Shown: piece after piece, positions 25,408-34,395 of the stretch
Numbering within the stretch: position 1 is the first letter of the stretch
How the letters are laid out: each line of letters starts with the position of its first letter
Assembly (NCBI GenBank): GCA_022826585.1
Contig: JAJDUR010000032.1
Location: forward strand, 17,615-81,614
Direction: 5' to 3'
DNA length: 64,000 bases
DNA from: Dehalococcoidia bacterium
GTDB taxonomy: Bacteria; Chloroflexota; Dehalococcoidia; Tepidiformales; Tepidiformaceae
The notes under the pieces: model-generated
What the model was told of the DNA's origin: nothing
Seen by the model: only the letters and a program-made list of their open reading frames with translations
The model's database searches: none
Made by a program: the position numbers and the translations under genes

Positions 25408-25913
25408 CGGAACCGTTCGAGCGCCACGCGACCAGCACGGGCTACGTGGTGTCGGGCGAGCGCACGCTGCTTCTCTGGCACGGCAAGCTCGCCATGTGGC
25501 TCCCGCCCGGTGGACACATCGAGCCGAACGAGGATCCGGTGCAGGCGGCCCTGCGCGAGGCCTGGGAGGAGTCGGGACTGGAGGTCGAGGTGATCCCGCC
25601 GCCGGACCTGCTGGCGGTCGACGAGCCCGAGGTGTTGCCACCCCCGGCCGTCATCCTCATCGAGGACATCGAGCGGGAGGACCAGCCCTTCCACCAGCAC
25701 ATCGACCACGTCTACTTCACGCGCGCGAGGGAGCAGGTGGACTTCGAGGCGCCCATCCCGCACGGGCCGTGCCGCTGGGTGGACCGGGAGACGCTGGCGG
25801 CCGCGTTTTCGCTCCCGGCACCCGATGGTAGGCTCGTGCCCGTGGCCGAAGACGTGAGACTGCTCGGGGTGCGGGCGCTGGACGCGGCGGCGGAGGCGGA
25901 GCGGCAATGCTGA
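25404..25913 (+). CDS. NUDIX hydrolase
   Basis: A 169-residue protein with a GTG start overlapping the lysS stop. The Nudix box is complete: GGHIEPNEDPVQAALREAWEESGLEV, with REAWEESG supplying the Mg-binding glutamates. It hydrolyses a nucleoside diphosphate linked to another group; the substrate is unknown. Its position between two tRNA synthetases may only reflect co-transcription. It overlaps serS by 7 bases. Confidence 0.93.
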
Positions 25914-27187
25914 GCGCGCAGTTCATCCGCGAGAACGTCGATCGCGTCAGGAGCGACATCGCCGCGCGTGGCGCGGATGCGCCCATCGACGCGATCCTCG
26001 AGCTCGACGAGCAGCGGCGCGCCCTGATCGGCGAAGTCGAGGGACTGCGGGCGGAACGGAACACCGCCAGCAAGGCGATCGGGCAGACGCAGGACGCGGA
26101 GGAGCGCACGCAGCGCATCGAGGCGGCGCGCGCGATCGGGGAGCGGCTCGACGGGCTGGAGGACCAGCTGCGCGAGACCGAGGCTTCGCTGCAGGCCGCG
26201 CTCTACGAGGTCCCCAACATCCTCGACCCCGAGACCCCGCCGGGGGCCGACGACAGCGAGAACGTGACCGTCAGGGTGGTGGGGGACGAGAGGGTGTTCG
26301 ACTTCGAACCGAGGCCCCACTGGGAGGTGGGGGAAACGCTCTCGGGCATCGACCTGGAACGCGGGGCGAAGATGTCGGGGTCCCGCTTCTTCGTGCTGCG
26401 AGGGGGTATCGCGAGGCTCCACCGGGCGATGATCCAGTGGATGATCGACTTCCACGTCGCGGATGGTTATGTCGAACACTATCTTCCGTTCATGCTCACG
26501 GAGGAGTCGTTCTTCGCGTCCGGCCACCTGCCCGACTTCCGTGAGAACCTGTACCAGGACGCCGAGCAGGACTACCTCTTCATCCCAACGGCGGAGGCGC
26601 CGTTCGCCAACCTGTACCGCGACGAGATCCTGCCGGCGGGTTCGCTCCCCCAGCGGCTGGTGGCCCACACCCCCTGCTTCCGGCGCGAAAAGATGAGCGC
26701 GGGTCGGGACACGCGCGGACTGAAGCGCCTGCACCAGTTCGAGAAGGTCGAGATGTTCGTCTTCTGCGAGCCGGAGGAGAGCGAGCGCGAGCTGCAGGCC
26801 ATGGTCGAGCGGGCCTGCGCGCTCGCGGAGGCCCTGGAGATTCGCTACCGGGTGCTTCAGCTCTGCGCGGGAGACATCGGTTTCAAGGCCTCGAAGGCGT
26901 TCGACGTCGAGCTCTGGTCGCCGGGCGTCGAGGAGTGGCTCGAGGTGAGCTCCGTGTCGGACACGCTCGACTTCCAGGCGCGGCGGGCGAACGTTCGCTA
27001 CCGCCCGGAAGCGGACGCGCGGCCCCGGTTCCCGCACCTGCTCAACGGCTCGGGACTGGGCGCGCCACGCGCGCTCATCTCGATCATCGAGAACTACCAG
27101 CAGGCGGACGGCTCGGTGGCCGTGCCGGGCGTGCTCCAGCCCTACATGGGGGGAGCGACGGTGGTCGAGCCGGAGGCTTCCGGCTAG
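25907..27187 (+). CDS. serS: seryl-tRNA synthetase
   Basis: A 426-residue enzyme. The N-terminal antiparallel coiled coil ([30 protein letters not shown]) grips tRNA-Ser. The class II core follows: [18 protein letters not shown], then [28 protein letters not shown] (motif 2), and [38 protein letters not shown] (motif 3). The stop lies in a CTAG shared with convergent clpP. Confidence 0.97.
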   Translation: MLSAQFIRENVDRVRSDIAARGADAPIDAILELDEQRRALIGEVEGLRAERNTASKAIGQTQDAEERTQRIEAARAIGERLDGLEDQLRETEASLQAALYEVPNILDPETPPGADDSENVTVRVVGDERVFDFEPRPHWEVGETLSGIDLERGAKMSGSRFFVLRGGIARLHRAMIQWMIDFHVADGYVEHYLPFMLTEESFFASGHLPDFRENLYQDAEQDYLFIPTAEAPFANLYRDEILPAGSLPQRLVAHTPCFRREKMSAGRDTRGLKRLHQFEKVEMFVFCEPEESERELQAMVERACALAEALEIRYRVLQLCAGDIGFKASKAFDVELWSPGVEEWLEVSSVSDTLDFQARRANVRYRPEADARPRFPHLLNGSGLGAPRALISIIENYQQADGSVAVPGVLQPYMGGATVVEPEASG

Positions 27188-27825
27188 CTGCTGGCCGAGT
27201 CGGAGGTGGCGCCGTTGGCGCCGGCCACGGGGCCCTCGAGCACGTCGTCGATGAGGCCGTATTCCTTGGCCGCCTGCGCATCGAGCCAGAAGTCACGGTC
27301 GGTGTCGCGCTCGATGCGCTCCATGGGCTGACCCGTCTGCTCGTGGATGATGTTGCGCAGGATGGCCTGGAGGCGAAGCGTCTCCCTGGCCTGGATCTCG
27401 ATGTCGGAGGCCTGGCCCTCGGCGCCGCCCATCACCTGGTGGAGGTGGACGGTGGCGTTGGGCAGGGCGGTGCGCTTGCCCTTCGTGCCGCCGGTCAGGA
27501 GCACGGTGCCCATGCTCGCCGCCAGCCCGATGCAGACGGTGGCAACGTCGGGGCGGATGAGCTGCATGGTGTCGTAGATGGCGAGGCCGGCGGTGACGCT
27601 GCCGCCGGGGCTGTTTACGTAGAGGGTCACGTCCTTCTCGTCGTCCTCGCGATCGAGGTAGAGGAGTTGGGCGATGATGATGTTCGCGACCATCGCGTCG
27701 ATTGGCGTGCCGAGGAAGACGATGCGCTCCTTGAGCAGAAGCGAGTAGATGTCGTAGGCGCGCTCGCGGCGTCCGTCGGACTCGATGACGAGGGGCATAA
27801 TGTCGCGGATGGGATCAGGGCTCAC
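27184..27825 (-). CDS. clpP: ATP-dependent Clp protease proteolytic subunit
   Basis: A 213-residue serine protease subunit. Catalytic triad: Ser in [11 protein letters not shown], His in [11 protein letters not shown], Asp in [22 protein letters not shown]. It forms the tetradecameric barrel working with ClpX or ClpC, neither of which is in the window. GTG at 27823-27825 is preferred because GGGAG lies seven bases before it and [16 protein letters not shown] matches the family N terminus; ATG at 27796-27798 would remove it. Confidence 0.95.
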   Translation of the reverse strand: MSPDPIRDIMPLVIESDGRRERAYDIYSLLLKERIVFLGTPIDAMVANIIIAQLLYLDREDDEKDVTLYVNSPGGSVTAGLAIYDTMQLIRPDVATVCIGLAASMGTVLLTGGTKGKRTALPNATVHLHQVMGGAEGQASDIEIQARETLRLQAILRNIIHEQTGQPMERIERDTDRDFWLDAQAAKEYGLIDDVLEGPVAGANGATSDSASS

Positions 27826-27914
27826 GTGGGCACTCCCGGCGGTAGTCCTTCCAGTTTGCTGGGCGCGATCCGTGCGGACAAACGCGGGGTCGTGCCGGGG
27901 ACGGCCGGGCAAGC

Positions 27915-27920
27915 TAGACT
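27915..27920 (+). promoter_or_regulatory. -10 box TAGACT, probable leaderless start
   Basis: TAGACT-TGCGCC is followed directly by the ATG at 27927, six bases after the hexamer. GCAAG-CTAGA-CTTGC (27910-27924) forms an inverted repeat around it and may be an operator. Confidence 0.45.
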
Positions 27921-27926
27921 TGCGCC

Positions 27927-28100
27927 ATGAAGATCTGCCCCACGTGCGGACACGAGAACCTGAACGTGTACGCCTACTGCCAGGCATGTGGCAGCGGTTT
28001 CGCCGAGCTCGAGGATTCCGGGAGCGCCGACAAGGGCCCGAATCCACGGGTGCAGGCGTTCCTGAACTGGCTCCGCGGGCGGCGTCCTACGGCCGCCTAG
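27927..28100 (+). CDS. 57-residue zinc-ribbon protein
   Basis: A short gene easily missed by length cut-offs. [25 protein letters not shown] is a CxxC-CxxC zinc ribbon of the double-zinc-ribbon type; the rest ([16 protein letters not shown]) is a short basic helix. The DNA between the divergent clpP gene and the aldolase gene is otherwise empty, and the frame ends cleanly at TAG. The function is unknown; nucleic-acid or protein binding is possible. Confidence 0.7.
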   Translation: MKICPTCGHENLNVYAYCQACGSGFAELEDSGSADKGPNPRVQAFLNWLRGRRPTAA

Positions 28101-28135
28101 GCAGCGTTCCTTTCGTCCCCCGGCGCCCCGCGAAA

Positions 28136-28149
28136 CCGCCTTCTGGCGG
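28136..28149 (+). terminator. weak hairpin after the zinc-ribbon gene
   Basis: CCGCC-TTCT-GGCGG, a 5-bp stem 35 bases after the stop, before the aldolase promoter at 28166. Confidence 0.25.
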
Positions 28150-28207
28150 CTCCCAATCACGGGCGTAAGATTGCGCCCATCGAAGCCACCGAGGGCAGGG
28201 GGAAGAC

Positions 28208-29236
28208 ATGGACGAAGGCACACTTCGGCAGACCGTGGCGGACCTGGTCGCACCGAGCAGGGGCATCCTCGCCGCCGATGAGAGCACGCGCACGATCAAG
28301 CGTCGGTTCGACTCCATCGGCGTGGAATCGACCGAGGAAAACCGGCGCGCCTACCGGTCGCTGCTGCTGACCACCCCCGGCGTGGGCGAGTACATCTGCG
28401 GCGTGATCCTGTTCGAGGAGACGCTGGGGCAGACGGACCGGGAGGGCACGCCCCTTCCCGAGGTGGCGGCCGCCGCCGGCGTCGTCCCCGGCATCAAGGT
28501 CGACAAGGGCACGGTTCCCCTGGCGGGCGCCCCGGGCGACGTCGTCACCGAGGGGCTGGACGGCCTGGCGGGACGGCTCGAGGGCTACAAGGAGCAGGGC
28601 GCGCGCTTCGCCAAGTGGCGCGAGGTCTACAACATCACGGACGAGCTTCCGAGCGCGCTCGCCGTTTCCGCCAACGCGGAGGTGCTGGCCCGCTACGCGC
28701 GCATCTGCCAGGAGGCGGACGTGGTGCCGATCGTCGAGCCCGAAGTGCTCATGGACGGCGGCCACACGATCGAGCGCTGCGCGGAGGTGACGGAGGCGGT
28801 GCTGCACGCGGTCTTCGCTGCGCTGGACCGTCACGGCGTGCTGCTCGAAGGGATCGTGCTGAAGCCGAACATGGTGCTGCCCGGCAGCGAGAGCGGCCGC
28901 AAGGCCTCCCCGGAGGAGGTCGCCGACGCGACGGTGACGGTGTTCCGGCGGGCGGTGCCGGCAGCGGTTCCGACGATCAACTTCCTGTCCGGCGGACAGT
29001 CGGCGGTGGAGTCGACGGAGAACCTGAACGCCATCAACACAGCGGCAGGCGAGAAGCCCTGGGCGCTGAGCTTCTCCTACGGGCGCGGCCTGCAGGCGCC
29101 GGCGCTGGCCGCCTGGGGCGGCAAGGTCGAGAACGAGGGCGCCGCGCAGGCGGCCTTCCACGAGCGGGCGAGGCTGAACGGCCTCGCGCGCGACGGCCGC
29201 TACGAGGGCGAGCCGGAGGCCTCGGCGGCGGGCTAG
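28208..29236 (+). CDS. fructose-bisphosphate aldolase, class I
   Basis: A 342-residue TIM-barrel aldolase of the animal/plant-like class I type. GILAADESTRTIKRRFDSIGVESTEENRRAYR is the family N terminus; the Schiff-base Lys is in GIVLKPNMVLPG; INFLSGGQSAVESTENLNAIN and PWALSFSYGRGLQ form the phosphate-binding part. It interconverts fructose-1,6-bisphosphate with two triose phosphates. It has a TAAGAT -10 box (28166-28171) and the ribosome-binding site GGGGGAAG. Confidence 0.96.
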   Translation: MDEGTLRQTVADLVAPSRGILAADESTRTIKRRFDSIGVESTEENRRAYRSLLLTTPGVGEYICGVILFEETLGQTDREGTPLPEVAAAAGVVPGIKVDKGTVPLAGAPGDVVTEGLDGLAGRLEGYKEQGARFAKWREVYNITDELPSALAVSANAEVLARYARICQEADVVPIVEPEVLMDGGHTIERCAEVTEAVLHAVFAALDRHGVLLEGIVLKPNMVLPGSESGRKASPEEVADATVTVFRRAVPAAVPTINFLSGGQSAVESTENLNAINTAAGEKPWALSFSYGRGLQAPALAAWGGKVENEGAAQAAFHERARLNGLARDGRYEGEPEASAAG

Positions 29237-29246
29237 CGCCGCCGCC

Positions 29247-29252
29247 TATAAT
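29247..29252 (+). promoter_or_regulatory. -10 box TATAAT
   Basis: A consensus TATAAT followed by CGGGCC, 35 bases before the next ATG, where GCAGGGAGCAGGA provides the ribosome-binding site. No -35 match is visible 17 bases upstream. Confidence 0.5.
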
Positions 29253-29287
29253 CGGGCCAGTCGCAGGGAGCAGGACGGAGGCTCGCG

Positions 29288-30973
29288 ATGACCGCCACGG
29301 CAACGCGCGACAGGGAAGCCGACCGGCTCTTCGCCCAGCTGAGCGAAAACATCCTCGGGCGCGACCAGCACGCCACCCGCCAGACCCTGCTGGACCTGCT
29401 TGCCGCCGATCGCGACCCGGTCGAGATCCTGAGCGAGACCGTCCGCACACACGGCCCGTACACGAACGTGCCCTATCACCAGCGGGTGGACGGCGGGGTC
29501 ATGCGGTTCGTGAACAACGACCACTGCATGCTGAGCTCGCGCACGAGCCTGACGCTTCCCCGCTACCTGCCGCCGGAGCTGAAGCACCTGCCCATCGCGC
29601 AGACGCTGTGGTACGTGCCCACCGGGCTCGACCCGTGGAACCAGCTCATCGGGCGGATGCCGGGGCACTACGGACGGCGCACCTACAAGCCCGTGCCGGG
29701 CGTGGAGCCGCCGCCACCCGAGCGGCACTGGGAGGACCAGGAACCGCTGCACATCGAGGGCACGTTCGAGGAGCGGCTGAACGAGTGGCTCACGCTGGTG
29801 GAGCGGGGCGAGGTGGTGCGCGCCTACCGCGTGTTCCTGGGGCTGTTCGAGGAGACGGAGCGTCGCAAGGAGCTGCTTGCGCAGCTCGTGTTCGCGGGAC
29901 TCATCGACGTGCAGGGACGGCTGCTCTACAACCGCTCCTACACGACCGGACACAAGGCCTACCGCGCCCGCGCCACGATCGAGCTGGGACAGGCGATCGG
30001 GTGGGAGAACGCACACCATGTGCTCTACGCGGGCGTGCTCGACGTGGCCGTCGGGCCTCGCTGGCACTCCGAGTACGAGATGGCCTGCCAGGTCGAGCTC
30101 TACCGGCTGCGGGAGGAGCTGCCGGGCTCCTCGATCGACCCGACACCGGGGGCGAACCGCGACACCGAGCTCTTTGCGAACGAGCAGCCGCTCTCGGAAC
30201 CGGAGGCGGAGGGGCTGATCCGCGCCCTCACGACCATGCCGGAGCCCGACTACATCGAGCACCTCGTCGCGCTGTTACTGGCGGGGCGGAGTCCGCGGCA
30301 CCTGATCGACACGATCCAGGTGGCGGCTGCGAACGTGCTCCTCGAGACGGTGGTGGCGGACGAGTACTCGATGCCTCAGCACGCGTACGAGTACACGAAC
30401 ACGGTGCGCTGGTTCTACGACACCTTCGAGCACCCGCACCGCACCAAGCTGCTGTTCGTGGCGGGCTCGTTCGTGAACCAGGCGGCGCGCTGGATCGCGA
30501 ACCTGAAGGGTCACGGGCGGCCGCTCGTGTCGCCTCCGAAGGGGTCCGAGTCGCTCTCGGGCGACCAGCTGCTGGCGCGGCTGGACGGCGCCCTGATGGC
30601 GCTGAACAAAGAGGAAAGCGTGGTCTGGACGCAGGCGTACCTCGATGCCGGCTTCGGGCGCTCGCCCCTGGTGCAGACGCTCACGACGGCGGCGGTGAAG
30701 CACGGGAACGACCCGCACAACCAGGAGATAGGGCTCTGCCTCGCGGAGGACTACGGCCATTCGACTTCGACGAGGCGGGACACGCTCCTGCTGGCGAGCG
30801 CCTGGCACACGGCGGGGCACCGCAAGTACGGCGACTCGCTGGAGTCGTACCGGCGCTTCGCGGAGGCGGTGGGGGTGAGCGCGAGCGGCGAGGGCCGCGG
30901 CGAAGGCGAGCCCGAGGAGGCCGTGCTCGACCAGATCGAGGAGGTACCGGAGGCCACCTCGCCCGGGCAGTAA
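29288..30973 (+). CDS. large conserved-looking protein of unknown function
   Basis: A 561-residue soluble, mainly helical protein. I do not recognise the family with confidence; the spread of His-rich helical segments (TTGHKAYRARATIELGQAIGWENAHHVLY, WFYDTFEHPHRTKLLFVAGSFVNQAARW, LASAWHTAGHRKYGD) only faintly recalls questin-oxidase-like proteins. The N-terminal part contains QRVDGGVMRFVNNDHCMLSSRTSLTLPRYLPPELKHLP. The tail is acidic and low-complexity. It has its own promoter and follows the aldolase gene by 51 bases. A redox or ligand-binding enzyme is possible. Confidence 0.75.
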   Translation: MTATATRDREADRLFAQLSENILGRDQHATRQTLLDLLAADRDPVEILSETVRTHGPYTNVPYHQRVDGGVMRFVNNDHCMLSSRTSLTLPRYLPPELKHLPIAQTLWYVPTGLDPWNQLIGRMPGHYGRRTYKPVPGVEPPPPERHWEDQEPLHIEGTFEERLNEWLTLVERGEVVRAYRVFLGLFEETERRKELLAQLVFAGLIDVQGRLLYNRSYTTGHKAYRARATIELGQAIGWENAHHVLYAGVLDVAVGPRWHSEYEMACQVELYRLREELPGSSIDPTPGANRDTELFANEQPLSEPEAEGLIRALTTMPEPDYIEHLVALLLAGRSPRHLIDTIQVAAANVLLETVVADEYSMPQHAYEYTNTVRWFYDTFEHPHRTKLLFVAGSFVNQAARWIANLKGHGRPLVSPPKGSESLSGDQLLARLDGALMALNKEESVVWTQAYLDAGFGRSPLVQTLTTAAVKHGNDPHNQEIGLCLAEDYGHSTSTRRDTLLLASAWHTAGHRKYGDSLESYRRFAEAVGVSASGEGRGEGEPEEAVLDQIEEVPEATSPGQ

Positions 30974-31068
30974 CGGCCGCGGTCTACACAGCGCTGGCAC
31001 GAACGTTCAAAATAGGCTCGCTTGTCGCGGGGAAGCACTGAGGCACTCCGCGACCGTGGAGGGAGTGC

Positions 31069-32094
31069 GTGCCGCTCGGGCGCCTGGCCAAGCCGCTGCG
31101 ACTCGCCGTTGGCGTCGCCATCAGCCTTTTCCTGGTGTGGCTGCTGGTGCGGGACGTGGACCTGGGGGAGGTAGGGCGGACGCTGCAGAGGGCGGACCTG
31201 CGCTTCCTCGTGCCCATCGCGCTCGTGTTCTTCGCGCGGTACTGGCTGCGCGCCATCCGCTGGAGAATCCTGGTGGAGCACCTGAAGGACGTGACGACGC
31301 GGCGGGCGTTCCCCCGCGTGATCCTCGGGCAGGCGGCAAACATGGCGTTGCCGTTCGGGCTGGGCTACGTGCTCATGATCCAGGTGACGGCGCGGAAGTT
31401 CGGCATCGGGCGGCTGGAACTGCTCGGGGCGGAAGCGCTCGAGCGGATCATGGACGGCTTCGTGTTCGCCCTCCTCATGGCCCTGGCCATCGCGACGCTC
31501 ACCATCGGCGACGGCTTCACGGGGCTGGGCGCCTTCATGCTGTTCGGCACGCCCGCGGGACTGGCGCTGGCGTGGTTCCTGACGCGGGACCGTGGCGAAC
31601 CGCCCTCGGCCATCGGCTGGCGCGGCCTGCTCGCGAATCCGCGGATCTCGCCGTTCCTGCAGGGCCTGCGTTCGGTGCAGAGCAGGCGCCAGACGGGGAA
31701 CGTGCTCGCACTCTCGGCGGCGATCTGGATGAGCGAAGCGCTGCTCTACTGGGCGGTCGCGGCCTCGCTGGGGATTAGCCTCAACTTCCTCGTCCACATC
31801 TTCGTGGTGGCGGCGGCGAACATCGGCGCGGGCATACCCCTGGCGCAGGCCAGCGTCGGGCTCGCGTTCGTCGCAAAGGAGGCGCTGGTGGCGGTTGGGG
31901 AGACCCAGGCGGCCGCGCTCTCTTATGCGGTCGGGGTGGAGGCGATCATCATCCTGCCCGCGATCCTGCTGGCGCCGCTGGCCGCCTGGGACATGCGGCT
32001 GGGCTGGCGGGACGCCATCCCGAAGTTCGGGGGGAGGCCGCCCCAGCCCGCGGTGGCTACGAACAGGGTGCGCCGCGCCCTGGAGGGCCAGTGA
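31069..32094 (+). CDS. flippase-like (LPG synthase TM region/UPF0104) membrane protein
   Basis: A 341-residue protein with about eight membrane helices, starting at GTG behind GGAGGGAG. FFARYWLRAIRWRILVEHLKDVTTRRAFPRVILGQAANMALPFGLGYVL is the conserved N-terminal part, and NIGAGIPLAQASVGLAFVAKEALVAVG the conserved later loop. Relatives include the membrane half of lysyl-phosphatidylglycerol synthase; stand-alone forms are thought to move lipids or lipid-linked sugars. No synthase domain is attached. The stop overlaps the next start as GTGA. Confidence 0.85.
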   Translation: MPLGRLAKPLRLAVGVAISLFLVWLLVRDVDLGEVGRTLQRADLRFLVPIALVFFARYWLRAIRWRILVEHLKDVTTRRAFPRVILGQAANMALPFGLGYVLMIQVTARKFGIGRLELLGAEALERIMDGFVFALLMALAIATLTIGDGFTGLGAFMLFGTPAGLALAWFLTRDRGEPPSAIGWRGLLANPRISPFLQGLRSVQSRRQTGNVLALSAAIWMSEALLYWAVAASLGISLNFLVHIFVVAAANIGAGIPLAQASVGLAFVAKEALVAVGETQAAALSYAVGVEAIIILPAILLAPLAAWDMRLGWRDAIPKFGGRPPQPAVATNRVRRALEGQ

Positions 32095-32438
32095 GCCCCA
32101 TCAGGCGCGATCCCGGCCTGGACGACGCGCTCTTCCGGGAGCTGGCGGAGCCGCTGCTTGCCTCGGGGGCGGTGGAGGAGGGCACGATCATGGGCTACCC
32201 CTGCCTGCGAACGAGCGGTGGCGGCTTTCTCGCGATGGCGGAACACCGCAGCGGCGACCTCATCGTGAAGCTTCCCTCGGGACGGGTGGAGGAGCTGGTG
32301 GCCGAGGGGAAGGGGCAGCCGTTCGCACCGGCGGGGCGGCGCTTCCGCGAGTGGGTCCACGTACCGGAGCGCAACGAAGCGCTGTGGCAGGCGCTGCTGG
32401 ACGAAGGGCGGGCGTTTGTCGACGGTGGGCCAGCGTGA
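32091..32438 (+). CDS. TfoX N-terminal/YjbR-like small protein
   Basis: A 115-residue protein with a GTG start overlapping the previous stop. EEGTIMGYPCLRTSGGGFLAMAEHRSGDLIVKLPSGRVEELVAEGKGQPFAPAGRRFREWVHVP has the strand order of the TfoX-N/YjbR (MmcQ-like) fold, including the exposed KLP and the FREWV ending. Such proteins are small and their functions mostly unknown. It lies in a three-gene overlap operon with the flippase-like and DUF2461 genes. Confidence 0.75.
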   Translation: MSPIRRDPGLDDALFRELAEPLLASGAVEEGTIMGYPCLRTSGGGFLAMAEHRSGDLIVKLPSGRVEELVAEGKGQPFAPAGRRFREWVHVPERNEALWQALLDEGRAFVDGGPA

Positions 32439-33100
32439 CCGCCTCCCCTGTGTTCCCCGCGGAAGCACGCGACTTCCTGCGGCAGCTGCCGACGCACGAC
32501 AAGGCCTGGTTCGACGCCAATCGCCCCGCGTACCAGGCGCTCATCGCCGAGCCGGCGAAGGCCCTGGTGGAGGCGGTAGCGGGGGAGCTGCGGAACGACC
32601 TCTCGCCGGCGATCGTCGGGATCCCGCGTGTCAACGGCTCCATCTCCCCCATCAACCGCGACATCCGGTTCTCGGCCGACAAGACGCCGTACAAGGACCA
32701 CCTGCTGTTTCGCTGGTGGGAGGGCGAGGAGAAGAAGACCGCGCCGACGCTGTTCGTTCGGCTGACCGCGGACGAGGTGGGTTTCGCAACCGGGGTCATG
32801 CTTCCCTCGCTGGACCGCTGGCGGGCGCTGGTCGATGCGGAAGCGACGGGCGCGCCGCTCGCCTCCGCGATCGAGGCGCTGGTGGCGGAAACGGGCGCGG
32901 AGGTCGCGGGAATCGAGTACAAGCGTGTCCCGAAGCCGTACGACGCCGACCACCCGCGGGAGGACCTGCTGCGCTGCAAGTGGCTCCAGGTCCGCTGGTT
33001 GGAGCCGTTTCCCGGGGACGGGGCGGAGTTCGGTTCGTGGTGCGCGCGACGGCTGTTGCAGTGCGCCGACGTGCACCGCTGGCTCGTCACGAACCTGTAG
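32435..33100 (+). CDS. DUF2461 family protein
   Basis: A 221-residue protein. The DUF2461 signature is clear: FLRQLPTHDKAWFDANRPAYQALIAEPAKALVEAVAGEL, then RVNGSISPINRDIRFSADKTPYKDHLLFRWW. The function of the family is unknown. GTG at 32435 overlaps the preceding stop (GTGA). The gene ends six bases before the stop of the convergent P450. Confidence 0.9.
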   Translation: MTASPVFPAEARDFLRQLPTHDKAWFDANRPAYQALIAEPAKALVEAVAGELRNDLSPAIVGIPRVNGSISPINRDIRFSADKTPYKDHLLFRWWEGEEKKTAPTLFVRLTADEVGFATGVMLPSLDRWRALVDAEATGAPLASAIEALVAETGAEVAGIEYKRVPKPYDADHPREDLLRCKWLQVRWLEPFPGDGAEFGSWCARRLLQCADVHRWLVTNL

Positions 33101-33106
33101 CGGGGG

Positions 33107-34345
33107 CTACTCCACCGGCGTCAGGGTGACGTGGAGTTCCCTGAGGCCGCGCAGGACGAAGCCGGGCAGGTGGCTGAAGTCGTTGGCGCCGGGCACGAGG
33201 TCGAAGCGCTCGACGCGGTCGAGCATGGCCTCCCAAGTGATGTTCTGCTCGAGGCGGGAGAGCCCGGCGCCGGGGCACATGTGCTCGCCCTGCGAGAAGG
33301 CGACGTGCTTGGCGGCGTTGGGGCGTTCGAGGCTGAAGTCGTCGGGTGCCGGGAACTCGTCGGCGTCGCGGTTGGCGGCGGCGAAGCGAAGGTGCAGGAC
33401 GGAGCCGGCGGGGATCTTCACGCCGCGAATCTCCTCGTCCCGGGCGGCAATGCGGAAGAGGCCCTGCGTGGGAGACTCGAGGCGCAGCGCCTCCTCGACA
33501 AAGAAGCGCACGCGTGAGCGGTCCTCCCTGAGCCGGGGCCAGAGCGACGGATCCTGCGTGAGCAGCCAGAGCGCGGAGGTGAGGGCAAAGGTCGTGGTCT
33601 CGTTTCCGCCGATGTAGAGGTGGCTGATGATGCCGACGATCTCCGCATTCGAGAGGGGGCGTTCGCCGCCGTACCGGGCGTGCGCGGCGAGGTGGGAGAG
33701 CACGTCCTCGCCGGGGTTGGCGCGACGCTCCTCGATAAAGCCCTCGATGTACTTCTGGAACTCGACGCCCTTCTCGGCGAGGTACATCTGCTCCTCGTGG
33801 GTGAGGCCCATCTGGAAGGGCATGACCCAGGCGTTCGACCAGACTCGCAGATCGGGGATGTCCGCGAGCGGGAAGCCGAGCATGCGCGTGATGACGCGCA
33901 CGGGCAGGGGGACGGCGAAGTCCTGGACAAACTCGACGGTCCGCTTCGCCACGATGTCGTCGACGAGCTCTTCGATGGTGGCGGTGATCATCTCGCGCTG
34001 GCGGGCGGCGCCCGCGGGGGAGAAGAACGGGTCGACGAGTTCACGGTAGCGGCGGTGCTCGGGGGGATTCGTGCTGAGGGGCTGGATGCGGGGGTAGCCG
34101 TGCTCCTCGTGGTAGGCCTTCGCCTCGTCGCTCATGAGCAGGTCGTGGCTGCCCTTCGGGTTGTGGGGGAAGCGGTCGGGGTTGCGGACGATCCAGGCGA
34201 TATCCTCGAACTTGGAAATGAGGAACATGTCGCGGCCGGGGACGGGGTAGACGGGGGCCTGTTCGAGGATGGCGCGGTAGGCGGGGTACCAGTCTTCCTG
34301 CGTCTCCGGGGAGAAGAGGTCGACGTCGTCGATGCTGAGCGTCAT
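33107..34345 (-). CDS. cytochrome P450
   Basis: A 412-residue P450. I-helix: LYIGGNETTTFALTSALW; ExxR: FVEEALRLESPTQGLFR; haem loop: HVAFSQGEHMCPGAGLSRLEQNI with ligand Cys357. The loop FSQGxxxCPGAGLSR is shared with the P450 at 57217, so the two are one subfamily. The N terminus has no membrane anchor. It follows the hydrolase gene at 34396 by 50 bases on the same strand, with TAGACT (34382-34387) as a possible own -10. No redox partner gene is near. Confidence 0.95.
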   Translation of the reverse strand: MTLSIDDVDLFSPETQEDWYPAYRAILEQAPVYPVPGRDMFLISKFEDIAWIVRNPDRFPHNPKGSHDLLMSDEAKAYHEEHGYPRIQPLSTNPPEHRRYRELVDPFFSPAGAARQREMITATIEELVDDIVAKRTVEFVQDFAVPLPVRVITRMLGFPLADIPDLRVWSNAWVMPFQMGLTHEEQMYLAEKGVEFQKYIEGFIEERRANPGEDVLSHLAAHARYGGERPLSNAEIVGIISHLYIGGNETTTFALTSALWLLTQDPSLWPRLREDRSRVRFFVEEALRLESPTQGLFRIAARDEEIRGVKIPAGSVLHLRFAAANRDADEFPAPDDFSLERPNAAKHVAFSQGEHMCPGAGLSRLEQNITWEAMLDRVERFDLVPGANDFSHLPGFVLRGLRELHVTLTPVE

Positions 34346-34395
34346 CAGGGGGCCTCGGCGGTCGGTGGTCGGTAGCAGGTGAGTCTACAGAGGCG

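Noticed and set aside
28615..31041. 808-codon open frame on the plus strand across the aldolase and the unknown gene
   Set aside because: It overlaps two better genes in another frame; the translation is an Arg/Ala/Gly-rich string with no family pattern, as expected from high GC.
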